Shown: positions 1-7,909 of the stretch, piece after piece
Layout of the letters: every line of letters starts with the position of its first letter
Position numbering within the stretch: the first letter of the stretch is position 1
Translations under genes and position numbers: made by a program
Notes under the pieces: generated by a model
Databases searched by the model: none
The model's input: the letters and a program-made list of their open reading frames with translations, nothing else
What the model was told of the DNA's origin: nothing
DNA from: Bacteroidota bacterium
GTDB taxonomy: Bacteria; Bacteroidota; Bacteroidia; Bacteroidales; JAAYUG01
DNA length: 9,513 bases
Assembly (NCBI GenBank): GCA_021812865.1
Contig: JAKAMP010000068.1
Coordinates: 1 to 9,513, forward strand
Direction of reading: 5' to 3'

Positions 1-1497
1 CCGATCGTCGACAATTTCACGGTTCTTGCTGAGTTCTTTTTCCCACCTCTGCTTTTCAGCTTCAAGGTTTTCGAGTAGTTGCTTTTCCTTGTCACGGAAA
101 CTGGCAGCTTGTTCAAAGTTCTGATTCTTGACTGCTTTTATCTTTTCCTTCTTGGTCTCGTCAATCTGTTTTTCAAGCTGAAGAATCTTTTCCGGTACCT
201 TGATATTAGAAATATGTACCCTTGAACCTGCTTCATCGAGGGCATCGATAGCCTTGTCGGGCAGATGCCTGTCGCTTATATATCGCAGGGTAAGTTTCAC
301 ACAGGCTTCAATGGCTTCGGGGGTATAGATCACATTATGGTGATCCTCGTATCTTTCCTTTATATTATTGAGGATTTCGATCGTCTCTTCCGGGGAGGTC
401 GGTTCAACCATAACTTTCTGGAACCGGCGTTCCAGAGCGCCATCCTTTTCGATGTACTGTCGGTACTCATCCAGGGTAGTTGCTCCGATGCACTGAATTT
501 CGCCCCTGGCTAAGGCTGGTTTGAGCATATTGGCCGCATCGAGTGAACCCGAAGCGCCTCCGGCGCCCACAATGGTATGAATCTCATCGATAAAAAGGAT
601 CACATTGGGGGTTTTCACCAGTTCATTGAGAATGGCTTTCATTCTTTCCTCGAACTGTCCGCGGTACTTAGTACCTGCCACAATGGAAGCCAGGTCGAGC
701 GTAACCACTCTTTTTCCGAAGAGCACCCTGGACACTTTCTTTTTAATGATCCTCAGGGCAAGGCCTTCCACGATGGCCGATTTTCCTACCCCGGGTTCAC
801 CTATGAGAATGGGATTGTTTTTCTTTCTCCGGCTAAGGATTTGGGCGAGGCGTTCAATTTCAGTCTCCCGGCCTACAATGGGATCGAGCTTTCCTTCTTC
901 GGCAGCCTTAGTCAGATCGACGCCGAAATTATCAAGAACCGGCGTATCGGAGTTACTCTTGGCTTGGGGATTTTGAGCGCCTCCTGGCTTGCCGCCACCA
1001 TAAGGCGGACGCTGGTCATCATCATCTTCGTTCGAATAATCGGCGCTGTTCTGAATGCGCTGCTGCTGTTGCTCCAGTTCCTGCCTCACATCGGCATAAT
1101 CGATATCGTTTTCCATTAGGATACGCGAGGGAATTCCATTTTCATCTTTCAGGATGGCAAGCAGTAGATGACCTGTATCGATAGTGATATTGTTCAGCGA
1201 TTTGGCCTCCAGGTATATGAGCTTTAATATTCGTTCTGACGATTTGAGTAAAGGCAGATTATCGCTGTCGGTAATCTTTATAGTGGCATCAGGTTTGATG
1301 GCTTTTTCAACCGACTGCTTCAGTTCAAACAAATCTGCGCCCAGGTTAAGAAGTACCTCAATGGCAGATCCCTCACCATCGCGGAGAATCCCGAGAAACA
1401 GGTGCTCAGGTCCGATATAACTGTTTCCCAGTCGTATCGCTTCTTCGCGGCTGTATGCCAGCACATCTTTAATCCGCTGTGAAAATTTTGAATCCAT
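1..1497 (-). CDS. clpC: ClpC-type AAA+ ATP-dependent unfoldase, N-terminal part (3' end off the window)
   Basis: ClpC is a Hsp100 hexamer that unfolds proteins and, with ClpP, degrades them in the cytoplasm. The minus-strand frame runs open for 499 codons from ATG at 1497 to the left edge. Residues 1-140 form the double Clp_N repeat. Residues about 143-185 are a Q/D/G/P-rich linker. The first AAA+ module follows: Walker A GEPGVGKS (233-240), pore loop GTKYRG with Tyr278, Walker B ILFIDE (Asp304, Glu305), sensor GATT (338-341) and arginine fingers in ERRF (Arg357/358). A coiled stretch with a UVR-like segment (about 445-482, NFEQAASFRDKEKQ) marks the middle domain and favours ClpC over ClpB or ClpA. 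The second AAA+ module and any ClpP-docking loop are not visible. The start fits the canonical MDSKFSQR opening, with purine-rich AGAGAGGG just upstream. The gene is divergent from gyrA. Confidence 0.96.
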   Translation of the reverse strand, partial: MDSKFSQRIKDVLAYSREEAIRLGNSYIGPEHLFLGILRDGEGSAIEVLLNLGADLFELKQSVEKAIKPDATIKITDSDNLPLLKSSERILKLIYLEAKSLNNITIDTGHLLLAILKDENGIPSRILMENDIDYADVRQELEQQQQRIQNSADYSNEDDDDQRPPYGGGKPGGAQNPQAKSNSDTPVLDNFGVDLTKAAEEGKLDPIVGRETEIERLAQILSRRKKNNPILIGEPGVGKSAIVEGLALRIIKKKVSRVLFGKRVVTLDLASIVAGTKYRGQFEERMKAILNELVKTPNVILFIDEIHTIVGAGGASGSLDAANMLKPALARGEIQCIGATTLDEYRQYIEKDGALERRFQKVMVEPTSPEETIEILNNIKERYEDHHNVIYTPEAIEACVKLTLRYISDRHLPDKAIDALDEAGSRVHISNIKVPEKILQLEKQIDETKKEKIKAVKNQNFEQAASFRDKEKQLLENLEAEKQRWEKELSKNREIVDDR

Positions 1498-1526
1498 AAA
1501 CCCTCTCTAAGTCCGTTAACACGCTA

Positions 1527-1544
1527 CAAATTTAGGCAAATATA
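1527..1544 (-). promoter_or_regulatory. Two candidate clpC -7 boxes
   Basis: Reading the minus strand, TATATTTG (1544-1537) and TAAATTTG (1534-1527) both match the Bacteroidota -7 consensus TAnnTTTG exactly. They lie about 40 and 30 bases upstream of the clpC ATG, which would give a short leader. I find no clear TTG -33 element 19-21 bases upstream of either, so which one is used is uncertain. Confidence 0.5.
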
Positions 1545-1626
1545 GCAATAAAAAGCCTATTAATTTTTAAACACAGGGATGTTAATATTAAACACGGCAT
1601 TAAACCAATGTAACAACAATATTTCG

Positions 1627-1634
1627 TATCTTAG
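1627..1634 (+). promoter_or_regulatory. Candidate gyrA -7 box
   Basis: TATCTTAG matches the Bacteroidota -7 consensus TAnnTTTG at all but one position and would give a leader of roughly 60-65 bases before the gyrA ATG at 1704. No good TTG -33 element sits at the expected distance, so this is a weak call made mainly by position. Confidence 0.35.
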
Positions 1635-1703
1635 CAACTTCGAAAAATTTGACGATTTTATTAGCTAAATAACTGTATTGCAGAACGAAAAGGCAATTGA
1701 CTT

Positions 1704-4181
1704 ATGAGTGAAGTTGAAAAAATTGTCCGGGTGAACATTGAAGAGGAGATGAAGACCGCGTATATTGATTATTCGATGTCGGTTATCGTTTCCAGGGCCC
1801 TGCCTGATGTACGGGATGGGTTGAAACCCGTTCACCGGAGAGTTTTATTTGGGATGTATGAGCTGGGTGTTTTATCCAACCGGGCTTATAAGAAATCAGC
1901 CAGGATTGTGGGGGAAGTACTGGGCAAGTACCATCCGCATGGCGACACATCGGTGTATGATGCCATGGTGAGAATGGCTCAAACCTGGTCTTTACGGTAT
2001 CCGCTGGTTGACGGTCAGGGTAACTTCGGATCGGTGGACGGCGACAGCCCCGCAGCCATGCGTTATACAGAGGCAAGGTTGCAGAAGATCGCAGAAGAAA
2101 CCCTGGCGGACATCGATAAAAACACGGTGGATTTTCAGTTGAACTTTGATGACTCGCTGGAAGAGCCTACTGTTCTGCCAACCCGCATACCGGTTCTTCT
2201 CGTGAACGGGGCATCGGGAATTGCTGTGGGTATGGCTACCAATATGCCTCCGCACAACCTCACGGAGGTGATCAATGCAACGATAGCCTATATCGATAAT
2301 GCGGAAATTACCATACAGGAACTGATGCATCATATCAAGGGTCCTGATTTTCCTACAGGTGGGATTATATACGGAACCCAGGGTATCCGGGAGGCATTTG
2401 AAACCGGGAGGGGAAGAATTGTAGTAAGGGCGAAGACAGAGATTGAGACCACTGAATCGGGGCGTTCGCGCATTGTGGTTACAGAAATTCCTTATATGGT
2501 GAATAAGGCCGAAATGATCAAAAAGACGGCCGACCTGATCAATGAAAAGAAGCTCGAAGGCATATCATATATCAACGACGAATCCGACCGTAATGGGATG
2601 CGGATCGTCATTATCCTAAAACGTGAGGCGGTAGCCAATGTGGTTCTGAACAACTTGCTTAAATACACCCAGTTACAGACCACCTTCAATGTGAACAACA
2701 TTGCCCTGGTGAATGGTCGTCCACGCACACTTGACCTGAAACAGCTGATCAGCTACTTTGTGAAACACAGGGTTGATGTTGTGATCAGGAGGTCACAATA
2801 TGAACTGGATCAGGCTCAGAAAAGACTACATATCCTGGAGGGCTTCATCATTGCCCTGGATCATCTGGATGCCATCATTGCCCTGATCAGGAGCGCAAAA
2901 ACACCTGATGAAGCGCGTGACGGACTCATGTCGAATTTTGGCTTATCGGAAATTCAGGCAAAAGCCATTCTTGAACTTCGTTTACAGAGACTCACCGGCA
3001 TGGAGCGGGACAAGATCAGGGCTGAGCATGCTGAAACGGTCAAAATTATTGAATACCTTAACCGGATATTATCGGAAGAATCGCTCAGGATGCAGATCAT
3101 CAAGGGTGAATTGCAGGAAGTGAAGGATAAATATGGCGACGAAAGGAAAACCGAAATCATACCGGATGAAGGAGAATTCAACCCTGAGGATTTTTATGCT
3201 GATGAAGATGTGGTGATTACCCTTTCGCACATGGGATATATTAAGCGCACCTCTCTGAGTGAATTCCGCACACAAAGCCGCGGGGGAGTTGGCTCCAGGG
3301 GAAGCGATACGCGGGATGAGGATTTCCTGGAATATATGTACAGCGCCACAATGCACAATTATATGCTCTTTTTTACGGAAAAGGGCAGGGTGTACTGGCT
3401 AAAGGTGTATGACATTCCGGAAGGCTCCAAGACACAGAAGGGGAGAGCCATACAGAATCTTATCAACATTGAGCCCGACGATAACATCAGGGCATTCATC
3501 AATGTCAAGAACCTTACAGATGAATCGTACATCAATTCCCATTACATTGTTTTGTGCACCCGGAACGGAATTATAAAGAAGACAACCCTCGAGGCATATT
3601 CCAGACCCAGACAGAGCGGAATCAATGCTATCAACGTAAGGGAGGGGGATCTTCTGATCGATGCACACCTCACCAACGGGAACAAGGATATTCTCATAGC
3701 AGTTAAATCAGGAAAAGCCATCAGGTTTCCAGAAAGCAAACTGCGCCCGATCGGCCGGAATGCTTCAGGCGTTAGAGGGATAAGGCTGGAATCGGAGAAG
3801 GATCAGGTGGTAGGTATGGTGTGTGTGGAAGGAACCGAAAGTTGCATACTGGTGGTTTCTGAAACTGGTTTTGGCAAGCGTTCGGCCCTGGATGATTACC
3901 GGGTTACCAACCGCGGAGGCAAAGGAGTAAAAACCATCAAAATAACTGACAAGACCGGCTCCCTGGTTGCCATTAAAAGCATGAATGACGAGGAGGACCT
4001 GATGATCATCACTACCAATGGCATTACAATCAGAACTGCTGGTTCCGAACTGAGGGTTGTAGGACGGGCCACGCAAGGTGTAAAACTGATCAGAATGAGA
4101 GAAGGATCAGCCATCGCTGCGGTAACCGTTGTCCCCAAAAGTGAGGAACATAGTACGGAACCAGCCGCAGCAACCGAATAA
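1704..4181 (+). CDS. gyrA: DNA gyrase subunit A
   Basis: GyrA is the DNA-cleaving and rejoining subunit of the GyrA2GyrB2 type II topoisomerase that introduces negative supercoils. The 825-residue length is normal. The N-terminal breakage-reunion domain spans about 1-500, with catalytic Tyr121 in the [10 protein letters not shown] motif. The quinolone-resistance-determining segment reads [10 protein letters not shown] (77-86): the position equivalent to E. coli Ser83 is Thr82 and Asp86 matches Asp87, so both drug-contact side chains are retained in type. The C-terminal beta-pinwheel holds a GyrA box QSRGGVG (524-530), which wraps DNA and identifies gyrase rather than topoisomerase IV ParC. 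A second box-like NRGGKG lies at 736-741. The tail is short and moderately acidic. The start at 1704 gives the expected opening [16 protein letters not shown]. The gene is divergent from clpC and followed by a TPR gene with its own promoter. Confidence 0.98.
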   Translation: MSEVEKIVRVNIEEEMKTAYIDYSMSVIVSRALPDVRDGLKPVHRRVLFGMYELGVLSNRAYKKSARIVGEVLGKYHPHGDTSVYDAMVRMAQTWSLRYPLVDGQGNFGSVDGDSPAAMRYTEARLQKIAEETLADIDKNTVDFQLNFDDSLEEPTVLPTRIPVLLVNGASGIAVGMATNMPPHNLTEVINATIAYIDNAEITIQELMHHIKGPDFPTGGIIYGTQGIREAFETGRGRIVVRAKTEIETTESGRSRIVVTEIPYMVNKAEMIKKTADLINEKKLEGISYINDESDRNGMRIVIILKREAVANVVLNNLLKYTQLQTTFNVNNIALVNGRPRTLDLKQLISYFVKHRVDVVIRRSQYELDQAQKRLHILEGFIIALDHLDAIIALIRSAKTPDEARDGLMSNFGLSEIQAKAILELRLQRLTGMERDKIRAEHAETVKIIEYLNRILSEESLRMQIIKGELQEVKDKYGDERKTEIIPDEGEFNPEDFYADEDVVITLSHMGYIKRTSLSEFRTQSRGGVGSRGSDTRDEDFLEYMYSATMHNYMLFFTEKGRVYWLKVYDIPEGSKTQKGRAIQNLINIEPDDNIRAFINVKNLTDESYINSHYIVLCTRNGIIKKTTLEAYSRPRQSGINAINVREGDLLIDAHLTNGNKDILIAVKSGKAIRFPESKLRPIGRNASGVRGIRLESEKDQVVGMVCVEGTESCILVVSETGFGKRSALDDYRVTNRGGKGVKTIKITDKTGSLVAIKSMNDEEDLMIITTNGITIRTAGSELRVVGRATQGVKLIRMREGSAIAAVTVVPKSEEHSTEPAAATE

Positions 4182-4193
4182 TCAATGATTATT
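4177..4193 (+). terminator. AT-rich inverted repeat over the gyrA stop codon (weak terminator candidate)
   Basis: AATAATCA and TGATTATT are perfect 8-base inverted arms around a single central base, overlapping the TAA stop of gyrA (4179-4181). With almost no GC pairs and no clean T-run, this would be a poor intrinsic terminator. It is the only structure between gyrA and the promoter of the next gene. Confidence 0.25.
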
Positions 4194-4205
4194 TATGGCC
4201 TAAAT

Positions 4206-4236
4206 TTTGCAGTTATATAAAACAAGACTAAATTTG
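4206..4236 (+). promoter_or_regulatory. Bacteroidota-type promoter for the TPR gene
   Basis: TTTG at 4206-4209, a 19-base spacer, then TAAATTTG at 4229-4236 exactly matches the Bacteroidota housekeeping sigma consensus TTTG-N19-TAnnTTTG. Transcription would begin about 4241-4244, giving a leader of roughly 20-25 bases before the ATG at 4265. It is the best promoter in the window and indicates that the TPR gene can be transcribed independently of gyrA. Confidence 0.75.
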
Positions 4237-4264
4237 TCGTCAATCCTTAAATTATTTTTCATCC

Positions 4265-5557
4265 ATGAAACGTATATTATTCGTATTAATGATTGCACTA
4301 GGCTTTCAGATGGCAAAGGCACAGGACATGAATGTGTCTCCTGAAACAAGTTTTGCCAGTCTGAAGAAGAAAATTGCAAAGAGCGATGCCGAAATCCAGG
4401 ATCCCAAAAAGAATGTAGCCCCCAAAACATGGTTCAATCGTGGTGAAGTGATGCAGGAAGCCTTCGAAGTGAACAACACCAAACTGCTCAGAAAGGATAT
4501 GCCAGCCAGCCAGGTAAAACTTTTTTTTAAGAATCCCATACAGACTGAAACCAAGCAGCTACCTGACGGAACAACTGAACAGATCTACATTTATTACGGA
4601 ATCAACATTACTGTAAAGAATGATGTTGTTACCGATTGGGAGGAAACTAAAAATGTGGTAGATAATCCTCTTGACAAAGCATATGAAGCTTTTCAAAAAA
4701 CTATACAGCTGGACGCAGATAAAAAATTCGAAAAGAAGCTCATCAAGCCCCTTGAAGAGTTGAAAGAACAATACAAAAGGCTTGGTGTATATTATTTCGA
4801 GAAAGAAAAATATTCTGATGCTTATAAAAATTTTGATCAGATTCTTTCCATAGATGAACTTCCAATGATCAATACCAAGGATACCTTGATCATGTATTAT
4901 TCCGGTATATCTGCCTATCTGGCAAAAGAGTACAAGGCGGCGCTGGTAGATTTCGAGAAGACCAAAGCTTTGAACTATCCTGAGTCGAAATTATATTATT
5001 ATATAGAACAGACTTACCTTGCTATGGGAGATACCACTCAGGCGCTTAGTGCTATTAAAGAGGGATACAACAAAAATCCCAATGACAATCTTCTTGTTAT
5101 TGAAATGGTCAATCTTTATATTAAGATGAATGAGTCTAAATCGGCTATTTCCTACCTGAAACAAGCAAAAGCTCTTGATCCAACAAACAAAACCCTTTAT
5201 TTTGCAGAGGGATCATTATGGGACAAGCTTGACAATGCGGACAGCGCCAAGATCGCCTATGAGGGTGCTCTGAAAATCGATCCTAATTATTTTGATGCTG
5301 CCTATAATCTTGGAGTCCTTTATTATAATCAAGCAGTAAAAATGTATGATCTCGCCAATAAGGAATCCGAAACCAAAGCATATCTTGAGAAAAAGACCAA
5401 GGCTGATGATGAACTGAAGATGGCTGTGCCATATATGGAGAAAGCTCATCAGATCAATCCAAAGGATCAACCGACCATGCAAACACTGAAAACGCTTTAT
5501 TATCGTCTAAAAATGCAGGACAAACTGCAGGAGATAAAGAAAGAGTTGGGTGAATAA
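4265..5557 (+). CDS. Secreted tetratricopeptide-repeat protein
   Basis: This 430-residue protein starts with a type I signal peptide (MKRILFVLMIALGFQMAKA, cleavage likely after Ala19), so it is probably periplasmic. Residues 20-160 are a lysine-rich, non-repetitive region. From about 165 onward the chain is TPR-like helix pairs: roughly 169-200, 206-238, 241-273, 275-306, 309-340 and 344-397, the last with a charged insertion (LANKESETKAYLEKKTKADDE, about 363-383), then a capping helix. TPR arrays bind protein partners; no catalytic motif is seen and the partner is unknown. I recall TPR genes following gyrA in related genomes, but its own promoter and terminator argue against a functional tie to gyrase. 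There is no Shine-Dalgarno; the leader is A/T-rich, as is common in this phylum. A T8 run (CTT TTT TTT) lies near codons 86-88. Confidence 0.9.
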   Translation: MKRILFVLMIALGFQMAKAQDMNVSPETSFASLKKKIAKSDAEIQDPKKNVAPKTWFNRGEVMQEAFEVNNTKLLRKDMPASQVKLFFKNPIQTETKQLPDGTTEQIYIYYGINITVKNDVVTDWEETKNVVDNPLDKAYEAFQKTIQLDADKKFEKKLIKPLEELKEQYKRLGVYYFEKEKYSDAYKNFDQILSIDELPMINTKDTLIMYYSGISAYLAKEYKAALVDFEKTKALNYPESKLYYYIEQTYLAMGDTTQALSAIKEGYNKNPNDNLLVIEMVNLYIKMNESKSAISYLKQAKALDPTNKTLYFAEGSLWDKLDNADSAKIAYEGALKIDPNYFDAAYNLGVLYYNQAVKMYDLANKESETKAYLEKKTKADDELKMAVPYMEKAHQINPKDQPTMQTLKTLYYRLKMQDKLQEIKKELGE

Positions 5558-5569
5558 CGATATACTTGG

Positions 5570-5596
5570 AGGAGGAGTGAATGTGCTCCTCCTTTT
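5570..5596 (+). terminator. Intrinsic terminator after the TPR gene
   Basis: GGAGGAG (5571-5577) pairs with CTCCTCC (5586-5592) across an 8-base loop and is followed by TTTT (5593-5596). It lies just after the TPR stop codon. The stem is strong and GC-rich; the T-run is short. Confidence 0.75.
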
Positions 5597-5736
5597 AGTT
5601 TGAATTATCTATTTAACATAATATAAATTATAGGACTTTATTTAATGTTAAAAATTTCAACGATTGTTCCTAGCAATGCCAACAATTGCTATATTAGCCA
5701 ACCAATCAATCTGATTTCAAACCAAACCCATGCGAT
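5597..5736 (+). promoter_or_regulatory. Upstream region of the GH16 gene with inverted repeat and candidate -7 box
   Basis: This AT-rich gene-free stretch carries TATATTAG (5690-5697), one mismatch from TAnnTTTG, about 40 bases before the GH16 ATG. The nearest TTG upstream (5664-5666) is 23 bases away, longer than the usual 19-21. Overlapping the box is a perfect inverted repeat TAGCAAT (5671-5677) / ATTGCTA (5685-5691). ATTGTT (5663-5668) can alternatively pair with AACAAT (5681-5686). The arrangement could be an operator, but that is inference. Confidence 0.4.
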
Positions 5737-6858
5737 ATGAAATATTTTTCTGTTTTGGCACCGACATTGCTTTTCCAGATATTATTTTTCTGGTCCTGCA
5801 AAAAAGATACTGCTGCGACGCCGGTGCAACCCCGAATCACGGTCAGCACTTCGGTGTTTCAAGTTGTTGAGGATGCCAGTCCGGCTTCTGTGAACGTGCC
5901 CGTGCTCCTTTCTGCAGCCTCTAACAAAGTGGTTACAGTGGATTATTCCACCACCGACAGTACTGCCATTGCCGGCATGGATTATGTGGCTGTAACCTCC
6001 GGGCATGTTACCTTTCAGCCGGGTGAAACCTCCAAGGTCATAACCATCAACATTATGCAGGATACCGCACAGAAACAGGATGTATATTTCAGTGTGAATT
6101 TCATTAATCCGGTCAATGCAGATCTTCCCAATAGCCGAATCAGGTTGAAGATTATAAACGTCGACTATGCCAGCCTGGTCTGGAGCGACGAATTCACCGA
6201 TGCCTCTCTGAATACGGCAAACTGGAATTATGAAACCGGAAAAACCGGCTGGGGCAACAATGAGCTTGAAAACTATTTCAACTCGGTGGCGAATGTTCAT
6301 CTTGATAGCGGGTACCTGCATATTTCGGCGCTGAATCCTTCCGGAACGGATTATACTTCGGGCAGGATCACCACCCAGGGCAAAAAAGAATTTACCTATG
6401 GCAAGTTCGTGATCCGCGCCAAACTACCTGAAGGCCAAGGAATTTGGCCTGCGCTCTGGATGTTGGGTGGCAATATTTCAGCTGTTGGCTGGCCCCAGTG
6501 CGGCGAAATAGACATGATGGAACTTCTTGGCCAGACGCCCAATAAAGTATATGGAACAGTACACTGGAATGAAAATGGTCATAAAAGTTCGGGTGGAAGC
6601 ATGACCCTTCCTTCCGGAACATTCAGCAACAGCTTTCACAACTTTGTATTCATCTGGACGCCTAACCACTTCAAGTGGATTATTGATAATCAGCAGTATT
6701 TCGCATTGGACAGAAGCGGTATTCCCAATTTTCCGTGGGATTTGCCTGAATTCTTCATATTTAACGTGGCGGTTGGTGGTAATTGGCCCGGAAACCCAGA
6801 TAATACCACTGTTTTTCCCCAACATATGATTGTTGATTACATCCGGGTATACCAATGA
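5737..6858 (+). CDS. Calx-beta / GH16 family lipoprotein, probable endo-beta-1,3-glucanase (laminarinase-like)
   Basis: This 373-residue enzyme is predicted to hydrolyse internal bonds of beta-1,3-type glucans. The N-terminus is a lipoprotein signal ending FFWSC, with Cys21 as the lipidated residue, so it is membrane-anchored, possibly surface-exposed. Residues about 33-143 form a Calx-beta domain (TAIAGMDY motif at 76-83, then VTFQPGETSKVI), a beta-sandwich often used as a spacer or calcium-binding module. Residues about 148-373 are a GH16 jelly roll: WGNNELENY (172-180), GIWPALWM (225-232) and the catalytic E-x-D-x-x-E motif GEIDMMEL with nucleophile Glu257, Asp259 and acid/base Glu262, ending VDYIRVYQ. 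The bulged ExDxxE form fits laminarinase-like GH16 rather than lichenase; exact substrate is inference. No SusC/SusD, regulator or transporter adjoins. The DUF4197 gene begins 37 bases downstream, suggesting cotranscription. Confidence 0.9.
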   Translation: MKYFSVLAPTLLFQILFFWSCKKDTAATPVQPRITVSTSVFQVVEDASPASVNVPVLLSAASNKVVTVDYSTTDSTAIAGMDYVAVTSGHVTFQPGETSKVITINIMQDTAQKQDVYFSVNFINPVNADLPNSRIRLKIINVDYASLVWSDEFTDASLNTANWNYETGKTGWGNNELENYFNSVANVHLDSGYLHISALNPSGTDYTSGRITTQGKKEFTYGKFVIRAKLPEGQGIWPALWMLGGNISAVGWPQCGEIDMMELLGQTPNKVYGTVHWNENGHKSSGGSMTLPSGTFSNSFHNFVFIWTPNHFKWIIDNQQYFALDRSGIPNFPWDLPEFFIFNVAVGGNWPGNPDNTTVFPQHMIVDYIRVYQ

Positions 6859-6895
6859 GCAGTTTCCATACGTTATGCAGATAAAACCCATTTAT

Positions 6896-7615
6896 ATGAA
6901 AAAGATAGTTGTTTTGCTTGCCCTGATTATAGCGGCTGGATTTGTTGACCAATTGGATGCTCAACTGCTGAAGGAAGCGAAAAAATTTGTCAAGACCAAC
7001 ACGGGTAGCGGGCTTTCCGAGAAAGATGCTTCTGATGGTATAAAGGAAGCGTTGGTCAAGGGAACCGGTGAAGCCGTGAAAGTAGTATCGGTAAATGACG
7101 GATACTTCGGTAATGCCCGGATCAAAATACCCTTCCCGCCTGATGCAAAGGTGATAGAAGAAAAATTACGCGCCCTGGGAATGGGAAAAAAAGTTGACGA
7201 AGCGGTACTGTCAATGAACCGCGCAGCTGAGGATGCTGCCAAGGATGCAAAACCGATTTTTGTAAATGCCATTACAGGAATGAGTGTTAAGGACGCAATC
7301 GGGATTGTGAAAGGTGAAAAGGATGCTGCAACCCAATATTTGCGGAAAACTACCTCACCTGAACTGAATGTAAAATTCCAGCCCGTCATCAAAAGCTCAC
7401 TGGACAAGGTCAATGCCACCAAGTATTGGGAAGATCTGGTAAAGACCTATAACAAAATCCCTATGGTCAAAAAGATGAATCCTGATCTTACCGCCTACGT
7501 AACCCAAAAGGCAATTGACGGACTGTTTGTAATGGTGGCCCAGGAAGAGGAAAATATCAGAAAAAATCCGGCAGCTCGAACAACTGAACTGCTGAAAAAA
7601 GTATTTGGAAAATAA
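6896..7615 (+). CDS. Secreted DUF4197 family protein
   Basis: This 239-residue protein has no known biochemical function. I chose ATG 6896 over the in-frame ATG at 6830 because the latter would overlap the end of the GH16 gene, while 6896 begins a clean type I signal peptide (MKKIVVLLALIIAAGFVDQLDA, cleavage likely after Ala22), placing it in the periplasm. The mature chain shows DUF4197 hallmarks in order: GLSEKDASDGIKEAL (39-53), GYFGNARIKIPFP (69-81), MNRAAEDAAKDAKPIF (107-122), DAIGIVKGEKDAATQYL (133-149), FQPVI (161-165), DLTAYVTQKAIDGLF (197-211) and the ending VAQEEENIRKNP...LLKKVFGK. It appears entirely alpha-helical apart from the central IKIPFP segment. The 37-base gap to the GH16 gene holds no visible promoter and a strong terminator follows, so the two genes probably share one transcript. 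Whether they share a job is unknown. Confidence 0.9.
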   Translation: MKKIVVLLALIIAAGFVDQLDAQLLKEAKKFVKTNTGSGLSEKDASDGIKEALVKGTGEAVKVVSVNDGYFGNARIKIPFPPDAKVIEEKLRALGMGKKVDEAVLSMNRAAEDAAKDAKPIFVNAITGMSVKDAIGIVKGEKDAATQYLRKTTSPELNVKFQPVIKSSLDKVNATKYWEDLVKTYNKIPMVKKMNPDLTAYVTQKAIDGLFVMVAQEEENIRKNPAARTTELLKKVFGK

Positions 7616-7653
7616 AGTTTGGGAATATATAAAACACAATAATACTGATAATT

Positions 7654-7693
7654 AAAGAGCCTTACGTGAAATATTCATTGAAGGCTTTTTTTT
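7654..7693 (+). terminator. Strong intrinsic terminator after the DUF4197 gene
   Basis: AAAGAGCCTT (7654-7663) pairs with AAGGCTTTTT (7681-7690), allowing one G-U pair, and runs into a T8 tract (7686-7693). The loop itself can fold into GTGAA / TTCAT. It closes the GH16-DUF4197 unit. On the other strand the trailing T-run is short, so it is mainly a plus-strand terminator. Confidence 0.85.
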
Positions 7694-7909
7694 ATGTGCT
7701 GATTCAAAAAGGTTTAAACCTAATCCATGCATAGAAATTTTTAAAATAAACCGGAAACTGGCAGGATGCCTTTTACGCGTTAGTCTTTTGCTTTTGGCTA
7801 TTGGTGAAATGTTCGATTGTTCGATAATTGAATTTCAAGTACAAGTCAGACCAAAGGTCAACTGCCGCTTCTCCAAAACGATGAAATATTTCAATCAGAC
7901 TTGTTGTTA
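7694..7909. other. Gene-free spacer between convergent units
   Basis: I see no convincing gene here. It contains a short tandem GTTCGATT / GTTCGATA (7811-7826), a perfect 12-base palindrome TGAAATATTTCA (7882-7893), and small inverted repeats GGCA-gga-TGCC and GACC-aaa-GGTC. None forms a convincing terminator for the leftward ABC-F gene. A minus-strand frame through it (7773-7994) overlaps the ABC-F tail out of frame and lacks family features. Confidence 0.6.

Larger units (their letters stand above)
1498..1703. promoter_or_regulatory. Divergent clpC/gyrA intergenic control region
   Basis: This 206-base AT-rich spacer separates the start codons of clpC (leftward) and gyrA (rightward), so both promoters must lie in it or overlap the genes. 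It contains candidate -7 boxes for both directions, annotated separately. It also has a direct repeat TTAAACAC at 1567-1574 and 1588-1595, spaced 21 bases start to start, and an inverted repeat TAGGC (1533-1537) / GCCTA (1555-1559) around the clpC-side box. No open reading frame or RNA gene is apparent here. A regulatory role for the repeats is inference; in AT-rich DNA they could be chance. Confidence 0.6.

Noticed and set aside
577..1119. 180-residue plus-strand open frame opposite clpC
   Set aside because: It is antisense to a clearly conserved clpC reading frame with intact AAA+ motifs, and its translation has no family features.
5782..6321. 179-residue minus-strand open frame opposite the GH16 gene
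   Set aside because: It is a shadow of the Calx-beta/GH16 coding frame; no signal peptide or recognisable domain.
6830..6895. Longer N-terminus for the DUF4197 protein
   Set aside because: It would overlap the end of the GH16 gene and put about 22 residues before a perfectly placed signal peptide; the ATG at 6896 fits better.
6961..7422. 153-residue minus-strand open frame opposite the DUF4197 gene
   Set aside because: The plus-strand frame has the full DUF4197 signature and signal peptide; the antisense frame is serine/phenylalanine-rich, as expected from a shadow.
5737..7615. Polysaccharide-utilisation locus
   Set aside because: No SusC, SusD, hybrid two-component regulator or second glycosidase is present; one GH16 gene does not define such a locus.
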